This document shows positions 34,179 to 43,332 of a stretch of DNA of 64,000 nucleotides, one piece after another. Under the pieces are notes generated by a model, which searched no databases, was not told where the DNA came from, and was given only the letters and a program-made list of their open reading frames with translations. This DNA is from Clostridium sp. DL-VIII (GTDB lineage Bacteria; Bacillota; Clostridia; Clostridiales; Clostridiaceae). How positions within the stretch are numbered: the stretch's first letter is position 1; each line of letters starts with the position of its first letter. Location of the stretch: the NCBI RefSeq assembly GCF_000230835.1, contig NZ_CM001240.1:4924779-4988778 (forward strand), read 5' to 3'. A program made the translations under genes and the position numbers.

Positions 34179-35918
34179 TTAATAAATGTATGGAATATTA
34201 AATTCTATACAGGTTCCAATTCCAATTTTACTATATACTTTTAAGTCATATTCACTTCCAAAATATAATCTAAGTCTTTCACTTATATTATCCAGGCTTA
34301 TCCCATTAAAGCCCTTGTGGGTAGCTTTCTTCTTACCAATTCCAACACCATCATCAATAATTCTTATGGTTATAAAATCTTTTTGCGGCGATATATCTAT
34401 TATGATAGTACCAGCATAGCCTTTAGGCACGATTCCGTGATAAAGAGAATTTTCAATAAGTGGTTGAAGAATGAGTTTCGGTACTAAACAATTATTCAAT
34501 TCTTCAGGTATATTACATACTAGTTTAACTATATCTCCATATCTATACTTTTGTATTTTTAGATAATTTTGTGTACAGGTAAGTTCCTCTTTTAAAGTTA
34601 TAAGCTTTTTACTTGTCGATATACTTTGTCTGAGCAGACTGTTAAATGATTGAATAAGTTCTCTTATTTCTCCTTGATTATTTTTTATAGCCAAATAGTT
34701 TATTGTATTTAAGGTATTATGTATGAAATGAGGGTTAATTTGAGACTGCAATAAATCCAATTGAGTTTTCATGGATTCTACTTCAAGCTTTTTATTTTCT
34801 TCCTCTTCTTTATAAATTTGTTCAACTAAATTTTTCATATTGTGAATCATCTTATTGAAACTAATTATAAGATATTTAAGTTCATCCTCAGTTTTAGCTT
34901 CCAACTTATCTGGCCATTCCCCATTTTCAAATTTATTCATTGCCTTTGTTATATCATATATAGGATCAGTAATTTTTCTTGAAGTAATATGACTTATAAA
35001 AAGTACGACTATAATGCTGAAAATACCAATACAACAAATTAGTACTTTAATATCATTAAGGTTCTTATTTAAAGAATCTAACGATATCAATCCAATAACT
35101 CTCCATTCTGGATATGCTTCAATGACACTATTAAATTCAATATATTTTTCATTTTTGACCTTTACAGTATCATTATTAATTTTTTCTAACATTGCTTTAT
35201 CATAATTGATATTTCCTATTTTATAGATCAAATTGCCATTTTGATCAACAATAAAAGTACTATCAAAGCCCCCATTGCAATAGTCATCTATGTTTGCAAA
35301 TAAATTCTTTTTCTTTATGTTAATCATAAGATACCCTAATAGCGAGTAATTTTCTTTATCTAAATACCTAGAAAAATAAGTTATATTAGTCTTTTTTTCA
35401 TAATCAGGATTTTCATAATTAAATGGAAAAGTGTTAGGAGCTGAGAATTTGTTTGAATAACCACTTTCAATGAAGTTGTCCAATTCCTTGTTTCCATAAA
35501 TTAATTCACTATAAGGATATTGTGAATATAAAGGATCCATTATTTTTTTATCTGTTGTTAATGGAATAACAGAACTTATATAATTACTCCTTTTGGAATA
35601 TTCTAAAAGACTATCAAAAAATTCAGTATTAGCTTCTGAATAAGCAGAATTGTTTTTATTAACTTTATACATATAGTCATAAATATTCGTATCGTTTTCA
35701 ATCATGTAAGCATCATTTCTTATAGAATCTAAATTTTCATTAAGTATTTTAGAAATTACATTTATTTTCTCCGTCGCAACATTATTATACTGCTTAGTTA
35801 TCTCCCTAGAAAAAATATAACTTATAGATGATGTAACAGCTAAAGTTAATGCAAATATTATAATTGAAAAATATATAGTTATTCTATTGCTTATTTTTGT
35901 GATCTTTTTCATCTTCAT
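34179..35918 (-). CDS. YesM-type sensor histidine kinase
   Basis: 579 residues: two membrane helices (about 12-32 and 295-315) enclosing a ~260-residue extracellular dCache-like sensor, a HAMP linker, a His_kinase domain (INPHFIHNTLNTIN with the phospho-His) and a HATPase domain (NSLYHGI; DDGVGIG; GISLDNISERL). Several ATG/GTG codons cluster at the start; the ATG placed after AAGGTGAT is used. Transcribed before the YesN regulator and the sugar-binding lipoprotein, and divergent from the symporter. Confidence 0.9.
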   Translation of the reverse strand: MKMKKITKISNRITIYFSIIIFALTLAVTSSISYIFSREITKQYNNVATEKINVISKILNENLDSIRNDAYMIENDTNIYDYMYKVNKNNSAYSEANTEFFDSLLEYSKRSNYISSVIPLTTDKKIMDPLYSQYPYSELIYGNKELDNFIESGYSNKFSAPNTFPFNYENPDYEKKTNITYFSRYLDKENYSLLGYLMINIKKKNLFANIDDYCNGGFDSTFIVDQNGNLIYKIGNINYDKAMLEKINNDTVKVKNEKYIEFNSVIEAYPEWRVIGLISLDSLNKNLNDIKVLICCIGIFSIIVVLFISHITSRKITDPIYDITKAMNKFENGEWPDKLEAKTEDELKYLIISFNKMIHNMKNLVEQIYKEEEENKKLEVESMKTQLDLLQSQINPHFIHNTLNTINYLAIKNNQGEIRELIQSFNSLLRQSISTSKKLITLKEELTCTQNYLKIQKYRYGDIVKLVCNIPEELNNCLVPKLILQPLIENSLYHGIVPKGYAGTIIIDISPQKDFITIRIIDDGVGIGKKKATHKGFNGISLDNISERLRLYFGSEYDLKVYSKIGIGTCIEFNIPYIY

Positions 35919-36162
35919 AATCATCACCTTAGGAAATTATAAGGCACATGAAAAAAAATAACAAGTTAAGAATAAAATGTATCTTAAAAATTTATTTTTA
36001 ATTAAGTTAATATTTTATAAGAAAAGTTAATAATTTAAATTTTTATAATAGAACGATTTCAATATAATATGATTAACGATTACAGAAAACAATAACATCT
36101 TCTAGATTACAGGAATGTGAAGATTTAATATCCATAAAAATATTCAGGAAATATTATGGACT

Positions 36163-36177
36163 TAGTAAACGTTTCTA
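36163..36177 (+). promoter_or_regulatory. Possible CcpA (cre-like) site in the symporter leader
   Basis: TAGTAAACGTTTCTA is a near palindrome with the AACGTT centre seen in clostridial cre variants, 20 bases before the symporter start codon. Only a suggestion of catabolite control. Confidence 0.3.
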
Positions 36178-36197
36178 CTTTAAAAGGAGGAAAAAAC

Positions 36198-37934
36198 ATG
36201 TTAACCATTATTTCATTTTTATTTTGTATCATATTGGTAGCAACCGTTACCTATCGTAAATTAAAAGGACAGAAAAATAATTCAAAGGATTCTTACTTCT
36301 TAGGTGGACGTAGTTTAACAGGTGGCGTTATTGGTGCATCTTTATTACTTACAAATTTAAGTGCATCTAACTTTGTTGGGATGAGCGCTCAGGCTTATAG
36401 CAGTAATATGAGCGTTATGGGCTGGGAAGTTGGTTCTGGTGTCACCCTTGTAATTGTAGCTTTATTTTTACTTCCAAGATATTTAAAACAAGGGGTTACA
36501 ACTGTACCCGATTTTCTTGAAGAACGTTTTGATTCAGGTGTTAAAAAGATAGTTTCAATATTATTTTTATTAGGTTATGTTTCAAATTTACTTCCAATCA
36601 CTCTTTATTCAGGTGCTATTGCACTAGCTCAAATATTTAACGTTCAGGAAACCTTTGGTATAAGCTATACAGCTAGTGTTTGGATTATGGTTTGGGTTAT
36701 CGGTATAATAGGATTTATTTATGCTATACTTGGTGGATTAAAAGCAGTTGCAGTATCTGATACCTTAAACGGTATAGGACTAGCTATTGGTGGATTAATG
36801 GTACCTATATTCGGACTTATTTATTTTGGTCATGGCAGCTTTTCTACTGGATTGTCTAATATATTAGCAAATAATGCTGAAAAGTTTAATGCCATAGGAA
36901 CATCACATGATCCAATACCTTTTGGAACTATATTTACAGGAATGATTTTAGTTAACCTTTATTATTGGGGAACAGATCAAGCAATTATTCAAAGAGCATT
37001 AGCAGCTAAAAACTTAGCAGAAGGCCAAAAAGGAATAATTTTTGCAGGTCTTTTAAAAGTATTAACGCCTTTAGTCGTTATAATACCTGGAATTATAGCT
37101 TTTCATATTTATGGAGCAGGAGTTAAAAACCCAGATTTATTATATTCAAGACTAGTAAATGATGTATTACCAAAACCATTAATTGGTTTCTTTGCAGCAG
37201 CTATGTTTGGTTCAGTATTAAGCGTATTTAATGGAGTTTTAAATAGTGCTTCAACTTTATTTGCATTAAATGTATATAGTCCTGTATTTGGAAAGGGCAA
37301 ATCTGATAAAGAAATTATATCAAAAGGTAAATTGTTTGGACTTATTTTAGCTATAATTTCTATGACTATAGCACCATTTATAATGTATGCACCACAAGGA
37401 TTATTTGAATACTTACAAACAGTTAATGGATTCTTCAATGTTCCTATATTTACAATAGTATTCATTGGTTATGTGACAAAGAAAGTTCCAGCTATAGCTG
37501 CTAAAATATCTATAGTATTATTTGTATTAACTTATGGAACACTCCAATTAGTAATAAAGCCAGATATACATTATCTTTATCAATTAGCTATTTTATTTGT
37601 AGTAAGCTGTATAATCATGCTGGTTATCGGCAAAATAAGACCAAGAGCTACAGAATATACGTTAAAAGATAATAACGTTGTAGATATAAAACCATGGAAA
37701 TACCGTTATGAAGCTTGCGGATTTGTAATATTCTTTATGATATCAATGTATATAGTCTGCTCAAAGTTAGGATTTGCTAACGAAGGTGGAATAAGTATTA
37801 GAACCTTGATTCCTATAGCTTTAGTTGCTGCTATAATGTATGGACTAGTAAAGATTATAAAAGCAAGATCTTTAGGACATAGAAAGGATGGTTATGAAGA
37901 ATTAAATTATAATAATGTAAAGGAAGGAATATAA
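36198..37934 (+). CDS. Sodium:solute symporter (SSS family, sugar-type)
   Basis: 578 residues with about 14 helices and SSS signatures (SYFLGGRSLTGGVIGASLLLT; SASNFVGMSAQAY; GGLKAVAVSDTLNG), closest in look to SGLT-like sugar symporters. I start at MLTIIS, with AAAGGAGG adjacent; an ATG 14 codons earlier is the wrong side of the leader palindrome. Divergent from the YesM-YesN-binding-protein operon, which likely induces it in response to its sugar. Confidence 0.88.
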   Translation: MLTIISFLFCIILVATVTYRKLKGQKNNSKDSYFLGGRSLTGGVIGASLLLTNLSASNFVGMSAQAYSSNMSVMGWEVGSGVTLVIVALFLLPRYLKQGVTTVPDFLEERFDSGVKKIVSILFLLGYVSNLLPITLYSGAIALAQIFNVQETFGISYTASVWIMVWVIGIIGFIYAILGGLKAVAVSDTLNGIGLAIGGLMVPIFGLIYFGHGSFSTGLSNILANNAEKFNAIGTSHDPIPFGTIFTGMILVNLYYWGTDQAIIQRALAAKNLAEGQKGIIFAGLLKVLTPLVVIIPGIIAFHIYGAGVKNPDLLYSRLVNDVLPKPLIGFFAAAMFGSVLSVFNGVLNSASTLFALNVYSPVFGKGKSDKEIISKGKLFGLILAIISMTIAPFIMYAPQGLFEYLQTVNGFFNVPIFTIVFIGYVTKKVPAIAAKISIVLFVLTYGTLQLVIKPDIHYLYQLAILFVVSCIIMLVIGKIRPRATEYTLKDNNVVDIKPWKYRYEACGFVIFFMISMYIVCSKLGFANEGGISIRTLIPIALVAAIMYGLVKIIKARSLGHRKDGYEELNYNNVKEGI

Positions 37935-37989
37935 AAATATATAGTAGACTCTAAAAAATGGAGGCTCTAGATAATTTTATACATATGTT

Positions 37990-38080
37990 GCAATTAACAA
38001 TTGACAATGTACAATTGTAGTTGAAATCCTTACAGGATTTCTTGAAAATGTAGAATTATTAGTGCAATATATATATTAAT
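37990..38080 (+). repeat. Dispersed repeat downstream of the symporter
   Basis: Shorter copy of the element at 34015-34175, plus strand. The two copies flank the kinase-symporter segment in inverted orientation. Confidence 0.5.
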
Positions 38081-38096
38081 AGAAAATTTATCATTA

Positions 38097-38138
38097 AAAT
38101 ATTGCTGGAAATTTTGATTTCTAGCAATATTTTTTATT
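38097..38138. terminator. Terminator between the symporter and LysR genes
   Basis: AATATTGCTGGAAA and TTTCTAGCAATATT pair around a short loop, followed by T6 on the plus strand. Confidence 0.75.
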
Positions 38139-38216
38139 TTAGTTAACCATTTTAAATAAATTAAATGTTACTGTTTGTGGCTTAATACATGCTGTTTTTG
38201 CTAATTCTTCTGCCAT
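38139..38216 (-). CDS. Possible 25-aa peptide gene or gene remnant
   Basis: AGGAGGT six bases before an ATG opens a 25-codon frame (MAEELAKTACIKPQTVTFNL...) that stops one base before the terminator hairpin. The same frame is open upstream for some 20 codons (…ITYILRSIMLMSLLGGQR), so it may instead be the C-terminal stub of a deleted protein. One Cys, basic overall, no recognised family. Confidence 0.35.
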   Translation of the reverse strand: MAEELAKTACIKPQTVTFNLFKMVN

Positions 38217-38285
38217 ACGTTGACCTCCTAATAAACTCATGAGCATTATGCTTCTTAATATATAGGTAATATAGCCAGAGTGCTA

Positions 38286-39179
38286 TCACATCTTTTGGAG
38301 ATTCTCCTCCTTTATTGCACTACACAGCATTATAAAGTTATGCATATATTCTGTTAAGTGCTTGTTTTTATGATATGAAACATAGAACTTCCTTTTACAG
38401 TTATATTCTTCTAAATTTATTTTTGCTATTTTTCTGTTTTTTAATTCGTCTTGTATTAAGTATTGAGATAAAAGTGCTATTCCTTTATTATGAATTACAG
38501 CTTCTTTTATAGAATCAATACTTTTGCAAATCCATGTAACATTAGGAATAATATGCGATTCATCAAAAATATCTTGAAGCATTTTTTGAGTCCTACTTCC
38601 AGGTTCACGGGCTATTATTGGTTCCGAACGTAATTGATTAATTTTAATTGTTTGTTCAGCAAGGTGATTTTCTGGATGGCAAACAAGTATTAGTTTATCA
38701 TCTAAAAAATCAATATATGTTAACTCACTGCAAGGAGATTCCATTTGAATAATGGCTACATCCAAATCATATGATAATATCTTTTCTTCTATGTGGGAGC
38801 TATTTCCAATTTCAACTTGAATATTTACAGAAGGATAAAGGTTCTGGAATTTCTCTAATATCGGATAAATCAGTTTATGACCAATTGTGGTACAAACCCC
38901 AATTCGTACTAGTCCTTGATATGAAAGATTTCTCATTTTTAAGTTCATTTGCCCTAAATCATATAATAATTGTTTTGCATGAAAAAGCAATTCCTTTCCA
39001 TTAGAAGTCAAATATAGTTTTTTAGATAATCGCTCAAATAACTTTGTATTATATTCATTCTCCAGCGCTGATATTGACTGGCTGACGGATGATGGCGATA
39101 TATATAATTTTTGAGCAGCTTTACTCATGCTCATTTGAGTACAAACTTCTACAAATATTTCTAAATCACGAATTGTCAA
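38286..39179 (-). CDS. LysR-family regulator
   Basis: About 297 residues with an N-terminal winged HTH (MSKAAQKLYISPSSVSQSIS) and a type-2 periplasmic-binding effector domain. Translation most likely starts at TTG (LTIRDLEIF), because GGGGG lies seven bases upstream and the match to the family begins there. Divergent from the phosphonoacetate-hydrolase-like gene, which it probably controls. Confidence 0.85.
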   Translation of the reverse strand: MTIRDLEIFVEVCTQMSMSKAAQKLYISPSSVSQSISALENEYNTKLFERLSKKLYLTSNGKELLFHAKQLLYDLGQMNLKMRNLSYQGLVRIGVCTTIGHKLIYPILEKFQNLYPSVNIQVEIGNSSHIEEKILSYDLDVAIIQMESPCSELTYIDFLDDKLILVCHPENHLAEQTIKINQLRSEPIIAREPGSRTQKMLQDIFDESHIIPNVTWICKSIDSIKEAVIHNKGIALLSQYLIQDELKNRKIAKINLEEYNCKRKFYVSYHKNKHLTEYMHNFIMLCSAIKEENLQKM

Positions 39180-39308
39180 TTGAAATCCCCCATTCCATAT
39201 AGTTAAGTATTTACTAATCATTATATAATATTATTCATATTTTACAAAGCATTATAGAGGTGATAATCTAAAAACAAATAAGCGTCTTGATTAAAGGGGA
39301 TGTGAATT

Positions 39309-40424
39309 ATGCAAAAAATATTGATTGTTGTCATTGATGGGTGCTCTCCAGAGTATTTTACTTTGGAAAATGCACCAAATATTTATAGTTTATGTGAACA
39401 AAGAGGGTTCATAAAAAATATTTATGGTGCAGTTCCTACAGTAACCAACGTTAATCACGCTTCTATTCTGTCAGGACTTTGGCCAAATGAGACACAAATG
39501 GTAGGAAATTTTTTTTATGATCACATAACAGGAAAGTCTGGATTTATACAAGAGAAAGGATTTATGAAGGCTACTACAATATTACAGCACATTAAAAGTA
39601 TTGGTGGTAAAACTGCTTTATTGACAGTAAAAGGAAAGATTCTTGAAGTATATGGAGAAGATGTTGATTTAAGAATTAGTGCTGAAAAGCCTGCTCTTAA
39701 CCTTTTAGAGCAGCTAGGCATTTCTATGCCGCCAAAAATACAAAGTGTAGAAAGTAGCAAATGGATTTTAGATGCAGCCTACACGTGCATACAAAAAGAA
39801 TCTCCTGAAATAGTGTACTGCACTACTAACGACTATATTATGCATCATTATGGGCCAAACTCTGAACAGGCTAAAAAGCAAATAAACGATATTGATAACT
39901 GTATCAAAAAAATATACGAATTAGAACCACCCCGCCAGATTTATATTACTGCTGATCATGGAATGAATAAAAAAACTACTCTTGTAAATTTTCAAAATTT
40001 ATCTGAACAAGCAGGTTTTCATGTTGTATGCGTACCTCCAATAAAAGATAGATATATTGAAAATCATGGGTATCAGGAAGGTGGAACACTTTATGTATAT
40101 ATGAAAAATGCAGATGAAATGGAAAAGTATCTTCAATTTGTGTCTGCTCAAATATCAGTTGACAAAGTTTTGAACAAAAAAGAAGCTGCTGAACTTTATC
40201 ATTTGCCAATAAATAGTATAGGAGACTACGTCATTTTTGCCTCTGAAGATTATGCATTTGCCGAAATTGAAGGTATTTATTTAAATACTAAAGACGTACG
40301 AACTCACGGCTCCCTTTATGAAATGAAAATACCTTTAGCAGCAATTAATCCTGCTGCATCAAAAGAAAAGTATCAATTCAGTAAAGATATAACTTCAAAT
40401 ATTTTGCAATTGTTATCTAGATAG
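39309..40424 (+). CDS. Alkaline-phosphatase-superfamily hydrolase, phosphonoacetate-hydrolase-like
   Basis: 371 residues of the nucleotide pyrophosphatase/phosphodiesterase branch: metal Asp10 (VVIDG), nucleophile Thr46 (TVTNVNHASILSG), TTNDYIMHHYGP, TADHGMN and THGSLYE as metal ligands. The size and motif spacing resemble phosphonoacetate hydrolase (PhnA), which releases acetate and phosphate. AAAGGGG precedes the ATG. Followed by a 2-hydroxyacid dehydrogenase gene. A phosphodiesterase of other specificity remains possible. Confidence 0.75.
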   Translation: MQKILIVVIDGCSPEYFTLENAPNIYSLCEQRGFIKNIYGAVPTVTNVNHASILSGLWPNETQMVGNFFYDHITGKSGFIQEKGFMKATTILQHIKSIGGKTALLTVKGKILEVYGEDVDLRISAEKPALNLLEQLGISMPPKIQSVESSKWILDAAYTCIQKESPEIVYCTTNDYIMHHYGPNSEQAKKQINDIDNCIKKIYELEPPRQIYITADHGMNKKTTLVNFQNLSEQAGFHVVCVPPIKDRYIENHGYQEGGTLYVYMKNADEMEKYLQFVSAQISVDKVLNKKEAAELYHLPINSIGDYVIFASEDYAFAEIEGIYLNTKDVRTHGSLYEMKIPLAAINPAASKEKYQFSKDITSNILQLLSR

Positions 40425-40512
40425 CAGTGTGGACATTTTGCAAAGATTGTAATTGCAAACATCAAACGGATTTTCTTCGAAATAGATATAGAGCATGAAA
40501 GGTGGTTTAAAA

Positions 40513-41457
40513 ATGAAAATTCTTATAGTCGGATATTTTACTGAGACCTCAAAATCAAATATTGTAAGGCATTTTCCAGAAGACTGGGACATTGTAATTG
40601 TCCAGCCCGGAAAAGAAATGTTGCATCACATTGAAGATTGTCAGGTACTCATACCTGAACATATTAAAGTAGATTGCAGTTTGCTTTCTATAGCAAAAAA
40701 ATTAACGTTAGTACAGACGGGTGCAGGATTTGACAATGTAGATATAGATGCCTGTACGCAGTACGGCATTTGGGCCGCCAATGCTGCGGGAGTTAATGCA
40801 CAGGCAGTTGCCGAACACGTAATGGCGCTCATATTGTCTTATTATAAAAACATACCGTTTCTTGATTCTTTCATGAAGAATAGGATAGATGAAAATGAAT
40901 TGCAGTATACAGGGAGTGAATTAAAAGGCAAAACCATCGGGATTATAGGCTTTGGCGCCATCGGTAAAAAAGTAGCTGAGTTTTGCAGGGTTTTTGATAT
41001 GAATGTTCTGGCTTATGCTAGAAATCCCGTTGTACAGTCTGACAGTTTTGTGAAAATGACGGATTTCGATACTCTTGTAAGCGCATCGGACATAGTAAGT
41101 GTACATGTATCCTTGAATCAGCAAACCAAACAGCTGATCAACAAAGAGGTATTCAAGAAAATGAAGAATACTGCACTTTTTGTCAATACAGCCCGCGGCG
41201 GAATTGTCAACGAAAGAGAGTTGATAGATGCATTAAAAAATAGGGACATTTCAGGAGCATGCCTTGATGTGTTTGAATTTGAACCTCTTCCAATTGAAAG
41301 TGAACTCCGAAATCTAAGAAATGTTATACTTACTCCTCATACAGCAGGCTTGCCTGATGGTCTCAAATTCCATAAAAAAAGATATGATTTCTTCGTGAAT
41401 AATATAAAGCGTGTAGAGAATGGTGAAGAGCCTGAAAGCAAGCTCAATCAGTTATAG
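40513..41457 (+). CDS. D-2-hydroxyacid dehydrogenase
   Basis: 314 residues with the NAD-binding GIIGFGAIGKK (about 140-150) and the catalytic Arg (NTARGGIVNE), Glu (FEFEPLP) and His (LTPHTAG) of the family. The start follows AAAGGTGG. GC content and codon use are visibly higher than its neighbours (many GCC, CGC, CAG codons), which suggests recent acquisition. Probably co-transcribed with the hydrolase; a 2-oxo/2-hydroxy phosphonate or related acid is a conceivable substrate. Confidence 0.85.
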   Translation: MKILIVGYFTETSKSNIVRHFPEDWDIVIVQPGKEMLHHIEDCQVLIPEHIKVDCSLLSIAKKLTLVQTGAGFDNVDIDACTQYGIWAANAAGVNAQAVAEHVMALILSYYKNIPFLDSFMKNRIDENELQYTGSELKGKTIGIIGFGAIGKKVAEFCRVFDMNVLAYARNPVVQSDSFVKMTDFDTLVSASDIVSVHVSLNQQTKQLINKEVFKKMKNTALFVNTARGGIVNERELIDALKNRDISGACLDVFEFEPLPIESELRNLRNVILTPHTAGLPDGLKFHKKRYDFFVNNIKRVENGEEPESKLNQL

Positions 41458-41489
41458 CTTTGATACAATAAAAATAAGAGCCTTTTATT

Positions 41490-41522
41490 CTACTTTGTAT
41501 ATGAATGTTATATACAAAGTAG
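41490..41522. terminator. Hairpin after the dehydrogenase gene
   Basis: Perfect 13-bp stem CTACTTTGTATAT/ATATACAAAGTAG with a 7-base loop. No U tract, so termination is uncertain. Confidence 0.45.
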
Positions 41523-41533
41523 ATGGAATTATA

Positions 41534-41645
41534 TTTAGGGAGATGAATTTGGTGAACTAAACACAGTCACTGTTCATATAAAAAATATACGAAAAAAACT
41601 TGGCAGTCAGAATGACTTTATAAGAACACAAAACAAATACCTTTG
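41534..41645 (+). pseudogene. C-terminal remnant of an OmpR-type response regulator
   Basis: A frame without start reads GDEFGELNTVTVHIKNIRKK, then LGSQNDFIRTQNKYL. TV.VHIKNIRKKLG is the recognition-helix segment of OmpR/PhoB winged-helix domains. Nothing of the receiver is left, and the characteristic GVGYKF ending is degraded. Confidence 0.6.
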
Positions 41646-41668
41646 TTATTTCAATTCAAAATATTATA

Positions 41669-42556
41669 TTAACTATTCATCATTTCTTTACTCAAATTTA
41701 TAAAGGCTCTTAATGCTCTTGAAACCCACTTATTCCTGTGATATACCATTTGCGTAGTCAAATAGAAGGAATCTTCCCACAAATGAAGTTCTATCAATTC
41801 ATTTCGTTTCAACTCCTCCTGAGCAGCAATCTTGGGAAGCAGCGTTATTCCAAGTCCGCTCATTGTCAATTGTTTGATTGATTGAATACTGCCCATTTCC
41901 ATTATTGATTTCGGAGTTACCCCAGCATCATTGAGGCTTTGTTCAAAAAGATTTCGGTAACCGCAGCCTTTTTCTGCAACAACTATGTTACAGTCAGCAA
42001 TATCTTCAGGATAAACATATTTCTTGAAAGTGAGTGGATGTCCTGGGGCTGCTAATAAAACTAAAGGTTCAGGAAATTCCAATTCTGTAATTAACTCAGA
42101 ATCACTGATTTTCTGACCAATAATAAAAGCAACATCGATCTGATTTTCTCTTATCAATGCTTTACATTTGTTATTCCCCTCCATTTTTAGAATAATTTCA
42201 ATCTCCGGATAACGCTCATGAAATTCCTTTAATAGAGGAGGAAGCCTTACAGCACAAAGTGATTCATTAGCCCCTATTGTCAAAGTTCCCTTTACTACAT
42301 CTGATGTACTTAAATTGTTTTTTGCTTCATCACAAAGATTAATTATTTGTTTAGCATAAACAAGAAACTGCTCCCCTTCTGAAGTCAAAGATATATTTTT
42401 CCCTAATCTTTCAAATAAATTAACACCTAATTCTTTTTCCAACTGTTGTATCTGAGCAGTGATAGCAGATTGTGAATATCCTAGTTCAAATGCTGCTTTT
42501 GTAAAATTACTCAGCTTAGCTACGGTAATAAATGCATTTAATTGACGAAATTCCAT
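41669..42556 (-). CDS. LysR-family regulator of the LysE/aminotransferase genes
   Basis: About 295 residues: winged HTH (FTKAAFELGYSQSAITAQIQ) and effector domain. The ATG with GGAGG upstream (MEFRQL) is used. Divergent from the LysE-type exporter gene, the classic ArgP/LysG-lysE layout in which the regulator senses the exported amino acid. Confidence 0.88.
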   Translation of the reverse strand: MEFRQLNAFITVAKLSNFTKAAFELGYSQSAITAQIQQLEKELGVNLFERLGKNISLTSEGEQFLVYAKQIINLCDEAKNNLSTSDVVKGTLTIGANESLCAVRLPPLLKEFHERYPEIEIILKMEGNNKCKALIRENQIDVAFIIGQKISDSELITELEFPEPLVLLAAPGHPLTFKKYVYPEDIADCNIVVAEKGCGYRNLFEQSLNDAGVTPKSIMEMGSIQSIKQLTMSGLGITLLPKIAAQEELKRNELIELHLWEDSFYLTTQMVYHRNKWVSRALRAFINLSKEMMNS

Positions 42557-42685
42557 TTGTATATACCTCCAAATCAATCATTTATTTTGATTGTTACAAT
42601 TTAAACTATTGATTTCACTAATTATTAGTAGCATGATATCATATTGTTACTATCTTTTCAAATTAAAAAATTAAGGAGGTCAGCT

Positions 42686-43288
42686 ATGTTCAATTTATCT
42701 GCACTTTTATCTTATGTTCTTGTTTCAACTTTTACACCTGGTCCAAATAATATTATGTCTATGACAAATGGTACTAACTTTGGATATAAAAAAGCATTGA
42801 AATTTGTTCTAGGCGCTACAGCGGGTATGGCTGTGATCATGTTATTGTGTGGTTATCTCAACTTATTTTTATTTAAACTTCTTCCCAACATAAAGTTGTC
42901 TATGGAGATATTTAGTTCGGCATACATAATATATTTAGCTATCAAGATACTCAAAAGTAATTCTAACCCAAATGCAATTAATGATTACAATATCAATACA
43001 TTTAAATCTGGAATGCTTATGCAATTCATGAATCCTAAAACAATACTTTATGGTATAACAGTGACTTCAATTTTTATAATACCATACTATAAATCGAGCA
43101 TAATATTATACTTATTTGCTATATTCCTTGCATTCGTAGGATTTATATCGATGTCCTGCTGGACTCTTTTTGGTTCATTATTTCAAAAAATTCTTAGCCG
43201 TCATAGAAAGTTATTCAATATTGTTATGGCATTTCTCCTAGTATATTGTGCATTATCAGTTCCCGATTTTAAACTTCTAATTCATTGA
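42686..43288 (+). CDS. LysE/RhtB-family amino-acid exporter
   Basis: 200 residues, six helices, with the family TPGPNN motif near residue 18 and the NPKTILY segment. AAGGAGG lies before the ATG used; upstream ATGs have no site. It is followed 45 bases on by an aminotransferase gene, so exporter and catabolic enzyme are probably induced together. Confidence 0.88.
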   Translation: MFNLSALLSYVLVSTFTPGPNNIMSMTNGTNFGYKKALKFVLGATAGMAVIMLLCGYLNLFLFKLLPNIKLSMEIFSSAYIIYLAIKILKSNSNPNAINDYNINTFKSGMLMQFMNPKTILYGITVTSIFIIPYYKSSIILYLFAIFLAFVGFISMSCWTLFGSLFQKILSRHRKLFNIVMAFLLVYCALSVPDFKLLIH

Positions 43289-43332
43289 TAATTTTTTGTA
43301 CCCTGAACACAACGAAAGGAATGATGTTTAAC

